A stretch of DNA of 64,000 nucleotides, taken from assembly GCF_003259845.1 (NCBI RefSeq), contig NZ_QLMJ01000019.1, forward strand, positions 62,001-126,000. The letters are read 5' to 3'. The notes beneath the pieces are model-generated. The model was not told the DNA's origin, searched no databases, and worked only from the letters and a program-made list of their open reading frames with translations. Shown here one piece after another: positions 18,749-26,673 of this stretch. The position numbers and the translations under genes were made by a program. Numbering within the stretch: position 1 is the stretch's first letter; every line of letters starts with the position of its first letter. This DNA comes from Actinoplanes lutulentus (GTDB lineage Bacteria; Actinomycetota; Actinomycetes; Mycobacteriales; Micromonosporaceae).

Positions 18749-20127
18749 TAGCTTTCCTTCCGAGTCAGGAGCGTGCTCGCCGCAGCGGTGAGTGCGATGA
18801 GGACGGCGGTGACGGTGAGGCTGATGTGCAGGCCGGACCGGAAGGTGGCCTGTCCGGCCACGACGGCGCCGAAGGCAGCGACGCCGAGCGAGCCGCCCAT
18901 CTGGCGGAACGTGTTGAAGACGCCACTGGCGGTTCCGGCACGGTGTGACGGGACGCTGTCGAGGATCAGCGCGGTCGTCGGCGGCACGGTGAACGAACCA
19001 CCGACTCCGACCGGCACCATGACGGTGGCGACCAGCCAGATCGGGGCGTCGACGGGCAGGAGCACCAGGCCGAGCAGCCCGGTGACCATCACCAGCTGAC
19101 CGCCGATGATCGTCGCGGCGGCGCCGAACCGGTGGGCGGTGCGGGCCGCAAGGGGGTTGAAGAGCGCGACCAGGCCGGTCATCGGCAGGAACAACAGGCC
19201 GGTGAGCAGCGGTGACGCACCCCGTTGCTGCTGGAAGTAGAGGCTTTGCAAGAACACGACGCCGTAGAAGCCGACCATGTTGATGAATCCGACCGCGAGA
19301 GCGACGCTGACGGTCCGGGAGCGGAACAGGTCCAGCGGCACCATCGGGTGCCGGCCGCGGGCCTGGGCGATCAGGAACACCGCGGCGGCGCCGAGGGCGA
19401 CCACGAACCCGGCGATGATCGCAGGGCTGGCGTACCCGAGTTCGCCGCCCTCGATGACCGCGAAGGTCAACCCGCCGAGCGCGAGCACCGCAGCGATCTG
19501 CCCGGTCACATCAAACGGCACGACGGTACGGGGTGAGTCCGCGGCGCGGCGTAGCACCAGCACCGCGGCCACACCGACCGGCAGGTTGAGGAAGAAGATC
19601 AGCCGCCAGTCGAGCTCGGCGAGCGCTCCACCGAGCACCGGACCGGCAGCCGCCGCGATCGATCCGCCCATGGCCCAGTAGGCGATCGCGCGGGCCCGGG
19701 CGGCGGGTTCCTGATAAGCGGCCCGGATCAGGGCCAGCGATGTCGGTGTGACCAGCGCGGCGCCGATGCCCTGCACCACGCGCGCCGCCACCAGCCAGCC
19801 CAGGCTCGGCGCGAATCCGCAGACCACGGAGGCCACCACGAAAACCATCATGCCGATTCCGTACGCACGACGCGCCCCGATCCGGTCGGAGAACGTCCCG
19901 GCGAACAGCAGCAGCGCGGAGAACATCAGCGTGTACCCGGTGACGACCCACTGCAGCCCGGACAGGGCGCCACCGAGGTCGGCGCTGATGTCGGGCAGCG
20001 CGACGTTGACGACCTGCGTGTCGAGGGTGACGACGGCGAAGCCGAGCATCGCCACCGCCAGTGATGCGCGGGGCCGCTGTGCCGGTGCTGTGCCCGCGGC
20101 GGCGGGGCTGGTGAGCGTGTCGAACAT
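18748..20127 (-). CDS. MFS drug exporter, DHA2 (EmrB/QacA) family
   Basis: 459 residues with about 14 hydrophobic segments. Typical motifs: LDTQVVNVALPDIS in helix 1, QWVVTGYTL, and the motif-A-like loop DRIGARRAYG. Proton-coupled efflux of drugs or toxic metabolites is expected. First gene of an operon with the zinc ADH. The 39-bp element starts 32 bp upstream of its ATG and a class B MmyB regulator is divergently encoded beyond it. Confidence 0.9.
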   Translation of the reverse strand: MFDTLTSPAAAGTAPAQRPRASLAVAMLGFAVVTLDTQVVNVALPDISADLGGALSGLQWVVTGYTLMFSALLLFAGTFSDRIGARRAYGIGMMVFVVASVVCGFAPSLGWLVAARVVQGIGAALVTPTSLALIRAAYQEPAARARAIAYWAMGGSIAAAAGPVLGGALAELDWRLIFFLNLPVGVAAVLVLRRAADSPRTVVPFDVTGQIAAVLALGGLTFAVIEGGELGYASPAIIAGFVVALGAAAVFLIAQARGRHPMVPLDLFRSRTVSVALAVGFINMVGFYGVVFLQSLYFQQQRGASPLLTGLLFLPMTGLVALFNPLAARTAHRFGAAATIIGGQLVMVTGLLGLVLLPVDAPIWLVATVMVPVGVGGSFTVPPTTALILDSVPSHRAGTASGVFNTFRQMGGSLGVAAFGAVVAGQATFRSGLHISLTVTAVLIALTAAASTLLTRKES

Positions 20128-20158
20128 GGTTTCAGCAAACCCTCAGCGACGGCTGGTA

Positions 20159-20197
20159 GGGAGGCACGGTTCTAAGGGGTACCGGCAGGGACCCCCT
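20159..20197 (+). promoter_or_regulatory. MmyB-linked 39-bp element (copy 2), MFS/regulator promoter
   Basis: Block GGGAGGCACGGTTCTAAGG runs into GGTACCGGCAGGGACCCCCT with the same internal spacing as the copies at 24511 and 37270. It lies 32 bp from the MFS start on one side and about 33 bp from the regulator start on the other, the best single argument that the regulator at 20228 binds it. Confidence 0.7.
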
Positions 20198-20227
20198 CCT
20201 GCCGGATGGAATGCCTAACCTGGGTTC

Positions 20228-21103
20228 ATGGACAACCGCGAAGAGGTACGGGCGTTCCTCACCTCCCGCCGGGCGAAGGTCAGCCCGGAGCAGGCCGGGA
20301 TCCCCGCGTACGGCAGCCGCCGTGTCTCCGGGCTGCGCCGCGGTGAGGTCGCCGCCCTCGCCGGGGTCAGCGTCGAGTACTACACCCGGATGGAACGCGG
20401 CAACCTCGCCGGAGCCTCCGACAGCGTCCTGGAAGCCATCGCCCGTGCGCTGCGGCTCGACGACACCGAGACCACGCACCTGCACCACCTCGCCCGCGCA
20501 TCCGGGCCTACGCCGGCCCGCGCCCGGGTCCGCCGCGACAAGGTGCCCGGGATCCGCCCGGCCGTGCGCCGGGTGCTCGACTCGATGACCGGGGTGCCCG
20601 CGTTCCTGCGCAACCACCGGTTCGACATCCTGGCCGCGAACCCGCTGGGTCTGGCGCTGTACGCGCCGATGTTCACCGCCGGCACGGCAGGGCCGGTGAA
20701 CTCGATGCGGTTCAGTTTCCTGAACCCGCACGCCCAGGCGTTCTATCCGGACTGGGCTCAGGTCGCCCAGTCGGCCGTCGCCGCGCTGCGCATCGCCGCC
20801 GCGCAGAACCCCGACGATCAGCAGCTGATCAACCTGATCGGTGAGCTGTCGATGCGCAGCGTGCCGTTCCGCGGCTGGTGGGCCTCACAGGACGTCTACG
20901 TGCACCGGCACGGCACGAAGCGGTTCCGGCACCCGGCCATCGGTGAACTGGAGCTGACCTACGAGGGGTTCGCGATGGCCGGCGACGAGGAACTGACCCT
21001 CCTGACCTATTCCGCCGAGGCGGGCACCCCGTCCGGCGACGGCCTGGAACTGCTGGCCACGTGGGCGGCAACCCAGGCCGGCGTCACGATCCCGGCGACC
21101 TGA
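20228..21103 (+). CDS. XRE-family regulator with MmyB-like ligand domain (class B)
   Basis: 291 residues. The HTH is around RRGEVAALAGVSVEYYTRM; the MmyB-like domain includes RFDILAANPLGLALYAP and FLNPHAQAFYPDW. The ATG is preceded by TAACCT and only six bases before the start codon, which suggests a leaderless transcript. Close paralogue of the gene at 22336 (shared RGNL.G.SDSVL). Divergent from the MFS/ADH operon with the 39-bp element between. Ligand unknown; family membership suggests a lipid-like or metabolite effector. Confidence 0.88.
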   Translation: MDNREEVRAFLTSRRAKVSPEQAGIPAYGSRRVSGLRRGEVAALAGVSVEYYTRMERGNLAGASDSVLEAIARALRLDDTETTHLHHLARASGPTPARARVRRDKVPGIRPAVRRVLDSMTGVPAFLRNHRFDILAANPLGLALYAPMFTAGTAGPVNSMRFSFLNPHAQAFYPDWAQVAQSAVAALRIAAAQNPDDQQLINLIGELSMRSVPFRGWWASQDVYVHRHGTKRFRHPAIGELELTYEGFAMAGDEELTLLTYSAEAGTPSGDGLELLATWAATQAGVTIPAT

Positions 21104-22314
21104 GCGCACACCTGCGCCGGCTGCTCGTCCCGTCCGCCGCGCTGCTGTGGGGCCTCCAGTTCGCCCTGCTCAACCCGGTGCTGGCGGTGCTGCTCGTCGG
21201 CGTCTTCGACGCCACCGCGGCTCAGGTCGGCGGCGCGCTCGCGGTCTACAACGCCAGCGGCTTCGCCGCTTCGCTCCTGCTTCCCGGGTACGCCGACCGG
21301 CGGCAGGAGTACGTGCGTCCGATGCTCGCCTGCGCGATCCTCACCCTGGCGCTGGCCGGTGCGCTGGCGCTGACCACGTCGTTGCCGGTCGCGGTATGTG
21401 CTCTAGTGGTGCTCGGCGGGCCCGCAGGCGTCGGCACCTCGTTGCTGTTCGCGCACCTCAAGCACAGCGGGGCCGCCGCCGGCGAGGTGGTGCGTACCCG
21501 GGCCGTCGTCTCGGTCGCCTGGGTGGCCGGGCCACCGCTGGCCGCCTTTGTCCTCACCGGATCCGGGCCCCGGGCGGTCCTGGTGCTGCTCGCGGCGGTC
21601 GCCGTTCTCACCATCGCCGCGACGACAGCGATGCTCCGCACCGACGGGCCGCCGCCGGCACCCGAGGTCGGCGGGGACGATCGGACGCAGGTCTCCCGCG
21701 GCCGGGTTGCCACGATCATGGTCGTCTTCGTCGCTCTGCAGGCCACCAACGGCGCGGTCGTCTCGATCATGACGTTGTTCGTCACCGACCGGATGCGGCT
21801 CGACGTGGCGTGGGCCGGCATCGCGCTGGGCGCCGCCGCGGCTCTGGAGATCCCCGCGCTGCTGATCATCGGACGGCTGAGCAGCCGGATTCCGGCGTTG
21901 CGGCTCATCGCGTCCGGCTGTCTGGCCGGCATCGTCTATTACCTCGCCATGGCGTACGCCCAGGGCCCGGTGACGCTGCTCGGGCTGCAGGTACTCAACG
22001 CCTGGTTCTTCGCCGCGATAGCGGGCGTCGGCTTGACCCTGTTCCAGGACATCGTCGCCCGCCCGGGCCTTGCCTCCGGCCTGTACGTCAACACTCGCCG
22101 GATCGGCGCGATCGTCGCCGGAGCGATCATCAGTGCCGGCTCCGCCACCAGCCTCGGATACAGCGGCGTCTTTCTCACCTGCGCAGCGATCGCGGCCGGC
22201 GCGCTGCTCATCCTCGGCGCGGTGAGCCGGGCGTCCGTCGCCGAACAGCGAAACGACCCGGCCACCCGGGCGCCCAACGGGATTCAGGCCGCGCGCCCGC
22301 AGGGGTTCAGCTGA
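21061..22314 (+). CDS. MFS transporter (sugar/drug efflux type)
   Basis: 417 residues with about 12 hydrophobic segments (LLWGLQFALLNPVLAVLLVG first; motif-A-like GYADRRQEYVRP). Resembles SetA/B-type efflux proteins. The only credible start is GTG 21061, which overlaps the end of the regulator gene by 43 bp and has no clear ribosome-binding site, so it is probably translated by coupling to the regulator. Co-transcription suggests efflux of a compound related to the regulator's ligand. Confidence 0.78.
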   Translation: MGGNPGRRHDPGDLSAHLRRLLVPSAALLWGLQFALLNPVLAVLLVGVFDATAAQVGGALAVYNASGFAASLLLPGYADRRQEYVRPMLACAILTLALAGALALTTSLPVAVCALVVLGGPAGVGTSLLFAHLKHSGAAAGEVVRTRAVVSVAWVAGPPLAAFVLTGSGPRAVLVLLAAVAVLTIAATTAMLRTDGPPPAPEVGGDDRTQVSRGRVATIMVVFVALQATNGAVVSIMTLFVTDRMRLDVAWAGIALGAAAALEIPALLIIGRLSSRIPALRLIASGCLAGIVYYLAMAYAQGPVTLLGLQVLNAWFFAAIAGVGLTLFQDIVARPGLASGLYVNTRRIGAIVAGAIISAGSATSLGYSGVFLTCAAIAAGALLILGAVSRASVAEQRNDPATRAPNGIQAARPQGFS

Positions 22315-22335
22315 GGCGGAAGGCAGCGCGGGTTC

Positions 22336-23211
22336 CTAGCCGTCAGCATGGTCGAGTTCAGTGGGCTGCTCGCCCTGGGCCGCTGCCCAGCCGGCGAGCA
22401 GCCGCAGGCCGTCGGCTGAGGCGCTGCCCGGCTCGGCGCCGTAGACGACCAGTGCCTGGTCGTCGTCGGCGGCCGGCGTCAGCACCTCGAAGGTCAGCTC
22501 GAGCGGGCCTGCCACGGGGTGGTTCACGCGTTTGGTGCCGGTGGTGTGTGCGCGCACGTCGTGCCGCGCCCAGCGGGTGCGAAACGGGCCGCTGCGCGTG
22601 CTCAACTCCCCCACCAACGCGGTCAAGGCCTTGTCATACGGATGCCGGGCGGCCTGCACGTGCAGCAGGGCCACACTGTCGTCGGCGACCCGCTCCCAGT
22701 CGGTCCAGAACTGCCCGGATCGGGGATCGAGGAACACGAAGCGAGCATGGTTGGGGGTCTCGGCACGCTCGTACAGCGGGGCGAACAAGGCCCGGCCGAG
22801 GGTGTTGGCAGCCACCAGGTCCGAGCGTCCGTTGAGCACGAATCCGGGTGCGCCGTGGAGCGCGTCGAGCATGCGCTGCAGGTTCGGGCGTACCCCATGG
22901 TGGTTTTTCGGACGCCGGTGGCGGGCCGCCGGGCCGTTGTTGCGAGCGAGTTCGGCCAGGTGGGCGCGTTCGACGTCGTCGAGGCGCAACGCCCGGGCGA
23001 CAGCGTTGAGAACGCTGTCGGAGACTCCGGTGAGGTTGCCGCGTTCCAAGCGGGTGTAGTACTCGATGCTGACGCCGGCAAGCCTGGCCACCTCGGAGCG
23101 CCGCAGCCCGGGAACCCGGCGGATACCGTCCGCCGGCAGGTCCACCGCCTGCGGGGTGATCCGCGCCCGGCGGGAGACCATGAAATCCCGGATCTCGCTG
23201 CGATTGTCCAC
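22336..23211 (-). CDS. XRE-family regulator with MmyB-like ligand domain (class B)
   Basis: 291 residues, the same length as its paralogue at 20228, sharing HTH (RRSEVARLAGVSIEYYTRL) and sensor motifs (RSDLVAANTLGRALFAP, FLDPRSGQFWTDW). GTG start at 23211; a TAGCCT hexamer seven bases before it again suggests a leaderless message, and the few bases around the start are conserved with the paralogue. A weak copy of the 39-bp element lies 32 bp upstream, consistent with autoregulation. Convergent with the MFS gene. Confidence 0.87.
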   Translation of the reverse strand: MDNRSEIRDFMVSRRARITPQAVDLPADGIRRVPGLRRSEVARLAGVSIEYYTRLERGNLTGVSDSVLNAVARALRLDDVERAHLAELARNNGPAARHRRPKNHHGVRPNLQRMLDALHGAPGFVLNGRSDLVAANTLGRALFAPLYERAETPNHARFVFLDPRSGQFWTDWERVADDSVALLHVQAARHPYDKALTALVGELSTRSGPFRTRWARHDVRAHTTGTKRVNHPVAGPLELTFEVLTPAADDDQALVVYGAEPGSASADGLRLLAGWAAAQGEQPTELDHADG

Positions 23212-23242
23212 GAATCCCAGGCTAGGGAGCCGGCGAGGCAGG

Positions 23243-23264
23243 AGGGGGCCCCTGTCATTACCCC
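23243..23264 (-). promoter_or_regulatory. MmyB-linked element (copy 3, core only), regulator promoter
   Basis: Minus-strand core GGGGTAATGACAGGGGCCCC has the GGGGTA...CAGGG.CCCC pattern of the longer elements; the GGGAG flank is poor. It ends 32 bp before the class B regulator start, matching the spacing at 20228. Confidence 0.5.
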
Positions 23265-23282
23265 CCTCCCGCCTGCTGACGA

Positions 23283-24479
23283 TCAGGGCATCGGCGCCTC
23301 GACGCCGGTGCCGGCCAGAACCTGAGCCGGAAGCCGCTCCCCCGCGATGGTGATGGCGTTCAGGGCAGTGGTGAACTCCTGCAGCTCGTCACCGGCGAAG
23401 GTGACCTCTTCGGCACCGATGTTCTCCAACAGGTGCAGGGTCCGGGTGGCGCTCGGGATCGGCACGATCCACGGCTTCTGCGCCTGCAGCCAGGCCAGCG
23501 ACAGCTGTGCCGGGGTGACGCCCTTGCGCACACCCCAGTCCTGCAGCAGCTGCACCACGGCCATGTTGGACGTCATGTTCTCGCGGGAGAACTGCGGCAC
23601 ACCGGTCCGGAAATCGCCCTGGGTGAACCGGGTGTAGGGGTTGATGGCGCCGGTGGTGAACCCGTACGACAACGGCGCCCACGGCACGAATCCGATCCCG
23701 AGTTCCTCGCACAACGGCAGGACCTGCTTCTCCGGGTCACGGGCGAGGAGGTTGTACTGGTTCTGGATCGCGGTCAGTGGCTGCACCGCGTGGGCCCGGC
23801 GGATCGTCTGCAGGCCCGGCTCGGACAGACCCCAGTGCCGGACCTTCCCCGCGGTGATCAGTTCCTTGACCGCTCCGGCGACGTCCTCGATCGGCACCGA
23901 CGGGTCGACGCGGTGCTGGTAGAGCAGGTCGATGTGGTCGGTGCGCAGGCGCTGCAGCATGCCGTCGACGGACTGCTTGATGTGCTCGGGCCGGCTGTTG
24001 ATGCCGCCGCGCTCGCCGGTGTCCGGGTTGACCTCGAAGCCGAATTTCGTGGCGATCACGACCTGGTCGCGGACGGCCTCCAGCGCCTCCCCGACGATGC
24101 GTTCGGATTCCAGCGGCCCGTAGACCTCGGCGGTGTCGAAGAGGGTGACGCCCTGGTCGACGGCGGTGCGGATGATCGTGATCATGTCAGCGCGGCTGCT
24201 GACCGGCCCGTAGAGGGCTCCCGGCATGGTCTGGCAGCCGAGGCCGAGGCTGGACACCTCCAGCTCGCCGAGCCGGCGACGGCTCGACAGCGTGACCGCC
24301 GCGGTGGCGGTGCCCCCGCCCGCGCCGCCTGCTGCGGGCGAGGCACTGCGGTCGGCCGCTGACGCCTGTTCGTCGGAGGAGCAGCCTGCCATCCCGGCGA
24401 TCAGCGGGGTCGCGGCGAGTCCGGCACTACCCAGCAGGAAACGGCGACGACTGTTGTTGTTCGACATTGAATGCGCCAT
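23283..24479 (-). CDS. Tat-exported lipoprotein aldo/keto reductase
   Basis: 398 residues. The N-terminus carries SRRRFLLGSAG (twin-arginine) followed by the lipobox AGMAGC and a Ser/Ala/Gly linker, so an exported, lipid-anchored protein is expected. The AKR core is intact: DTAEVYGP, IATKFG, LLYQHRVD, and IPSATRTLHLLEN at the cofactor end. AKRs need NADP(H), so export implies folding with bound cofactor before Tat translocation. An alternative start at 24467 (MSNNNS) mirrors its paralogue at 27901; 24479 places the 39-bp element 32 bp upstream, as at other targets. Last gene downstream of the flavodoxin/reductase operon. Confidence 0.85.
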   Translation of the reverse strand: MAHSMSNNNSRRRFLLGSAGLAATPLIAGMAGCSSDEQASAADRSASPAAGGAGGGTATAAVTLSSRRRLGELEVSSLGLGCQTMPGALYGPVSSRADMITIIRTAVDQGVTLFDTAEVYGPLESERIVGEALEAVRDQVVIATKFGFEVNPDTGERGGINSRPEHIKQSVDGMLQRLRTDHIDLLYQHRVDPSVPIEDVAGAVKELITAGKVRHWGLSEPGLQTIRRAHAVQPLTAIQNQYNLLARDPEKQVLPLCEELGIGFVPWAPLSYGFTTGAINPYTRFTQGDFRTGVPQFSRENMTSNMAVVQLLQDWGVRKGVTPAQLSLAWLQAQKPWIVPIPSATRTLHLLENIGAEEVTFAGDELQEFTTALNAITIAGERLPAQVLAGTGVEAPMP

Positions 24480-24510
24480 CTTTTAATCCAATCCGTTTTC
24501 CGGGCCGTCA

Positions 24511-24549
24511 GGGAGTCACTGCTGAAAGGAGTAAGAGCAGTGACCCTTC
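24511..24549 (+). promoter_or_regulatory. MmyB-linked 39-bp element (copy 4), upstream of exported AKR
   Basis: GGGAGTCACTGCTGAAAGG is followed by AGTAAGAGCAGTGACCCTT. Inside it, TCACTGCT (24516-24523) and AGCAGTGA (24536-24543) form a perfect inverted repeat with a 12-bp spacer, the clearest symmetry among all copies. Confidence 0.7.
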
Positions 24550-24563
24550 AGCAGGTTTAGAAA

Positions 24564-25838
24564 TCACATCGTCAGTCTTTCCTGATGAATGCGTCGCGAT
24601 GAGACACCGATTCGCCGGAGCAGCCGCTGGTTCGCCAGAACGGCGGGATTGGGGCCGACGATGAAGAAGGCCCCGTTGCTGACCGCCGCTGCCGGGAGCA
24701 GGTCGGTGAGGTCACCGCGCCGGAACCGTCCTACCTGGGTGGTCACCCGCATGCGGCCACCCGAGGACTCCTGGTACCGGGCGAGGACGTCGCGGTAGTA
24801 CGCGTCCTGCTGGTCGCGCACCGCCCAGAGCACGTGGATCTCGCGGGTCGTGTGGTGGGCGGCCGCCAAGCTCAGCAGCGGTGCGACACCCGCGCCCATC
24901 CCGAGGAACACCAGGGGTGCGTTCGCGTCCTGTTTCCGGACAATCGATTCGAAGCGGCCGAACGGCCCTTCCAGCCGTACCCGGGTCCCCGGGGCGACGC
25001 CGGTGAGGCTGCCGGTGAAATCGCCGTGCTGCCGGATCGTGAAGCTCAAGGTCTTCTGATCGTCGTCGGTCACCGAGAACGGATGCCATTCCCGGCGTAC
25101 GGCGGGCGTGCCCTCGAAGCGCAGGAAGAAGAAGTCGCCGGGCCGGATGCCGACGCTGGGGTGATCGAGATCCATCGACAGTCGACGCGTCGATGCGCCG
25201 CGTGCCTCGTTGCTGACCACCGTCGCCGTCAGGTAGGTGTCCGGGGCGATCCACTTCTTCCACGCGTAGATGCTCAGGACCGCGACCGTGTACAGGTCGA
25301 GCAGCATCATGAACGCGAAGTACTGGTTCACCCGCACCAACAGGTGCGCGTGGAGCCAGATCATCGCGACGATCACCAGGTTCAGCCGGTGCACCCATAC
25401 CGACAGCTGGTGGCGGAACACCCTCTCCAGCAGCCGTTTGGCGGTCAGCAGCAGCCGTACCCGGTCGACCAGCCAGCCGCTGAGGAAGAACACCGAGAAA
25501 CAGAACACGCCGACGGCGGCGTAGAAACTCCAGTCGCCCAGCAGGATCGCCAGCCGGCTGCCCGAGTACGAGTTGTCCCGGTGCACGTAGGCCAGCACGA
25601 TCGCGAAGATTCCGAGCATGCCGTGCAACCCGTAGATCGACGGCAGCCCGACCAGACGCTCCAGCCACGGCGGCCGGACGCTGAGCAGGATCGCCAGCAG
25701 CCACCAGGCATAAGCGGTGAATCCCAGGGTGATGTAGAACCGCAGTTGCTCGGGTTCGCGCGCCAGCGCGTCATAGGTCAACACCAGCGGCAGCGGGAAC
25801 ATGAACGCCACCGACCAGAACAGCAGTTTGCGCAGCAC
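24564..25838 (-). CDS. Transmembrane heme/FAD reductase (ferric-reductase/NOX-like)
   Basis: 424 residues. The N-terminal half has about six membrane helices with paired histidines that could hold heme b (YGLHGML...LAYVHR and VWVHRLN...IWLHAHLL). The C-terminal half is a cytosolic FAD/NAD(P)H module: PGDFFFLRF, FAD motif WHPFSV, and pyridine-nucleotide motif GMGAGVAP. It would move electrons from NAD(P)H through FAD and heme to the outer face. The GTG start at 25838 lies two bases after the stop of the tiny upstream gene. Electron acceptor inferred to be the exported flavodoxin of the same operon; ferric iron or oxygen are alternatives. Confidence 0.82.
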   Translation of the reverse strand: MLRKLLFWSVAFMFPLPLVLTYDALAREPEQLRFYITLGFTAYAWWLLAILLSVRPPWLERLVGLPSIYGLHGMLGIFAIVLAYVHRDNSYSGSRLAILLGDWSFYAAVGVFCFSVFFLSGWLVDRVRLLLTAKRLLERVFRHQLSVWVHRLNLVIVAMIWLHAHLLVRVNQYFAFMMLLDLYTVAVLSIYAWKKWIAPDTYLTATVVSNEARGASTRRLSMDLDHPSVGIRPGDFFFLRFEGTPAVRREWHPFSVTDDDQKTLSFTIRQHGDFTGSLTGVAPGTRVRLEGPFGRFESIVRKQDANAPLVFLGMGAGVAPLLSLAAAHHTTREIHVLWAVRDQQDAYYRDVLARYQESSGGRMRVTTQVGRFRRGDLTDLLPAAAVSNGAFFIVGPNPAVLANQRLLRRIGVSSRRIHQERLTM

Positions 25839-25840
25839 CT

Positions 25841-25945
25841 CTACATCGCTCTCTGAATCGCATGCTGCAGGTTGACGTAGGCCAGTGCCGCCAGCACCGC
25901 CACCGCGACGGTGACCAGCACGATCGCTTTCACCCTGGCGGTCAT
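25841..25945 (-). CDS. 34-residue single-pass membrane protein
   Basis: A very short gene encoding one hydrophobic helix (VKAIVLVTVAVAVLAALAYV) with a positively charged N-terminus (MTAR) and a short polar tail (NLQHAIQRAM). Its ATG overlaps the flavodoxin stop codon as ATGA and its stop lies two bases before the reductase start, so it sits tightly between two partners and is very likely translated by coupling. Probably a small subunit or assembly factor of the transmembrane reductase, or a docking helix for the flavodoxin. No family is recognised. Confidence 0.65.
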   Translation of the reverse strand: MTARVKAIVLVTVAVAVLAALAYVNLQHAIQRAM

Positions 25946-26637
25946 GCGGCGCCGAGGCTGTCGAGCCAGGTGCCGACCTCGTCCGGGGCACTGTCCATGT
26001 CGTCGCGCGAGATCGTGAACGCGTTGCCGGAGACCGTCGACTTGGCGAGCTTCTCGGCGATTCTCTCGACCGTCCCGGACAGCCGGCTGCCGCCGTGCGT
26101 GGTGAACGGGATGATCGTCTTCCCGTTGAAGTCGTGTCCTTCCAGGAACGTGTAGAGCGGCATCGGCAGGTCGTACCAGTAGATCGGGTAGCCGACGAAC
26201 ACCGTGTCGTAGTCGCCGAGATTCGGGATCAGGGCCTTGAGCTCGGGCCGGGTGCCGGATTCCTGCTCCTGCAGCGCCTGCTTCTCCAGGACACCGAAGT
26301 CGAGCGGAAGGGGCTGCGCCGTCTCGATCCGGAACAGCTCGGCACCGGTACGGGCCCCGATGAGCTGCGCGACGTACTGCGTGTTGCCGAGAACCTTGCC
26401 ATCGACGACGTGCGTGCTGTTCTCCTCGTCGGAGTTCATCCCGTCCGGGTTGTCGGTCAGCGGCAACGAGAAGTACGCGACCAGGGTGCGCGCACCGTCC
26501 AGCGGCCGGCCGAGCGCCTCCCCAGACCCGGCCGCGTCGCCGCCCAGTCCGGGAATCCGGGAGCAACCGGCGAGGCCGGCGCCGGCCGCCGCGAGTGTGG
26601 TGAGGGCAAGAAGATCTCTGCGGGTGATAGCTGCCAT
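25942..26637 (-). CDS. Exported flavodoxin lipoprotein
   Basis: 231 residues. The twin-arginine-like start (AAITRRDLLALTT) runs into the lipobox GLAGC, predicting export in folded form and lipid anchoring. The mature part is a flavodoxin of the Flavodoxin_4-like type: RTLVAYFSLP, GNTQYVAQLI, VFVGYPIYWYDLPMPL and IIPFTTHGG surround the FMN site. Flavodoxins usually work in the cytosol, so an exported one is unusual. ATG 26637 has GGAG upstream. It is followed immediately by the tiny membrane protein and the heme/FAD reductase. Confidence 0.83.
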   Translation of the reverse strand: MAAITRRDLLALTTLAAAGAGLAGCSRIPGLGGDAAGSGEALGRPLDGARTLVAYFSLPLTDNPDGMNSDEENSTHVVDGKVLGNTQYVAQLIGARTGAELFRIETAQPLPLDFGVLEKQALQEQESGTRPELKALIPNLGDYDTVFVGYPIYWYDLPMPLYTFLEGHDFNGKTIIPFTTHGGSRLSGTVERIAEKLAKSTVSGNAFTISRDDMDSAPDEVGTWLDSLGAA

Positions 26638-26673
26638 CAAGGTCTCCTGCTGTCGATCTGTGGAAAAGGGGGT

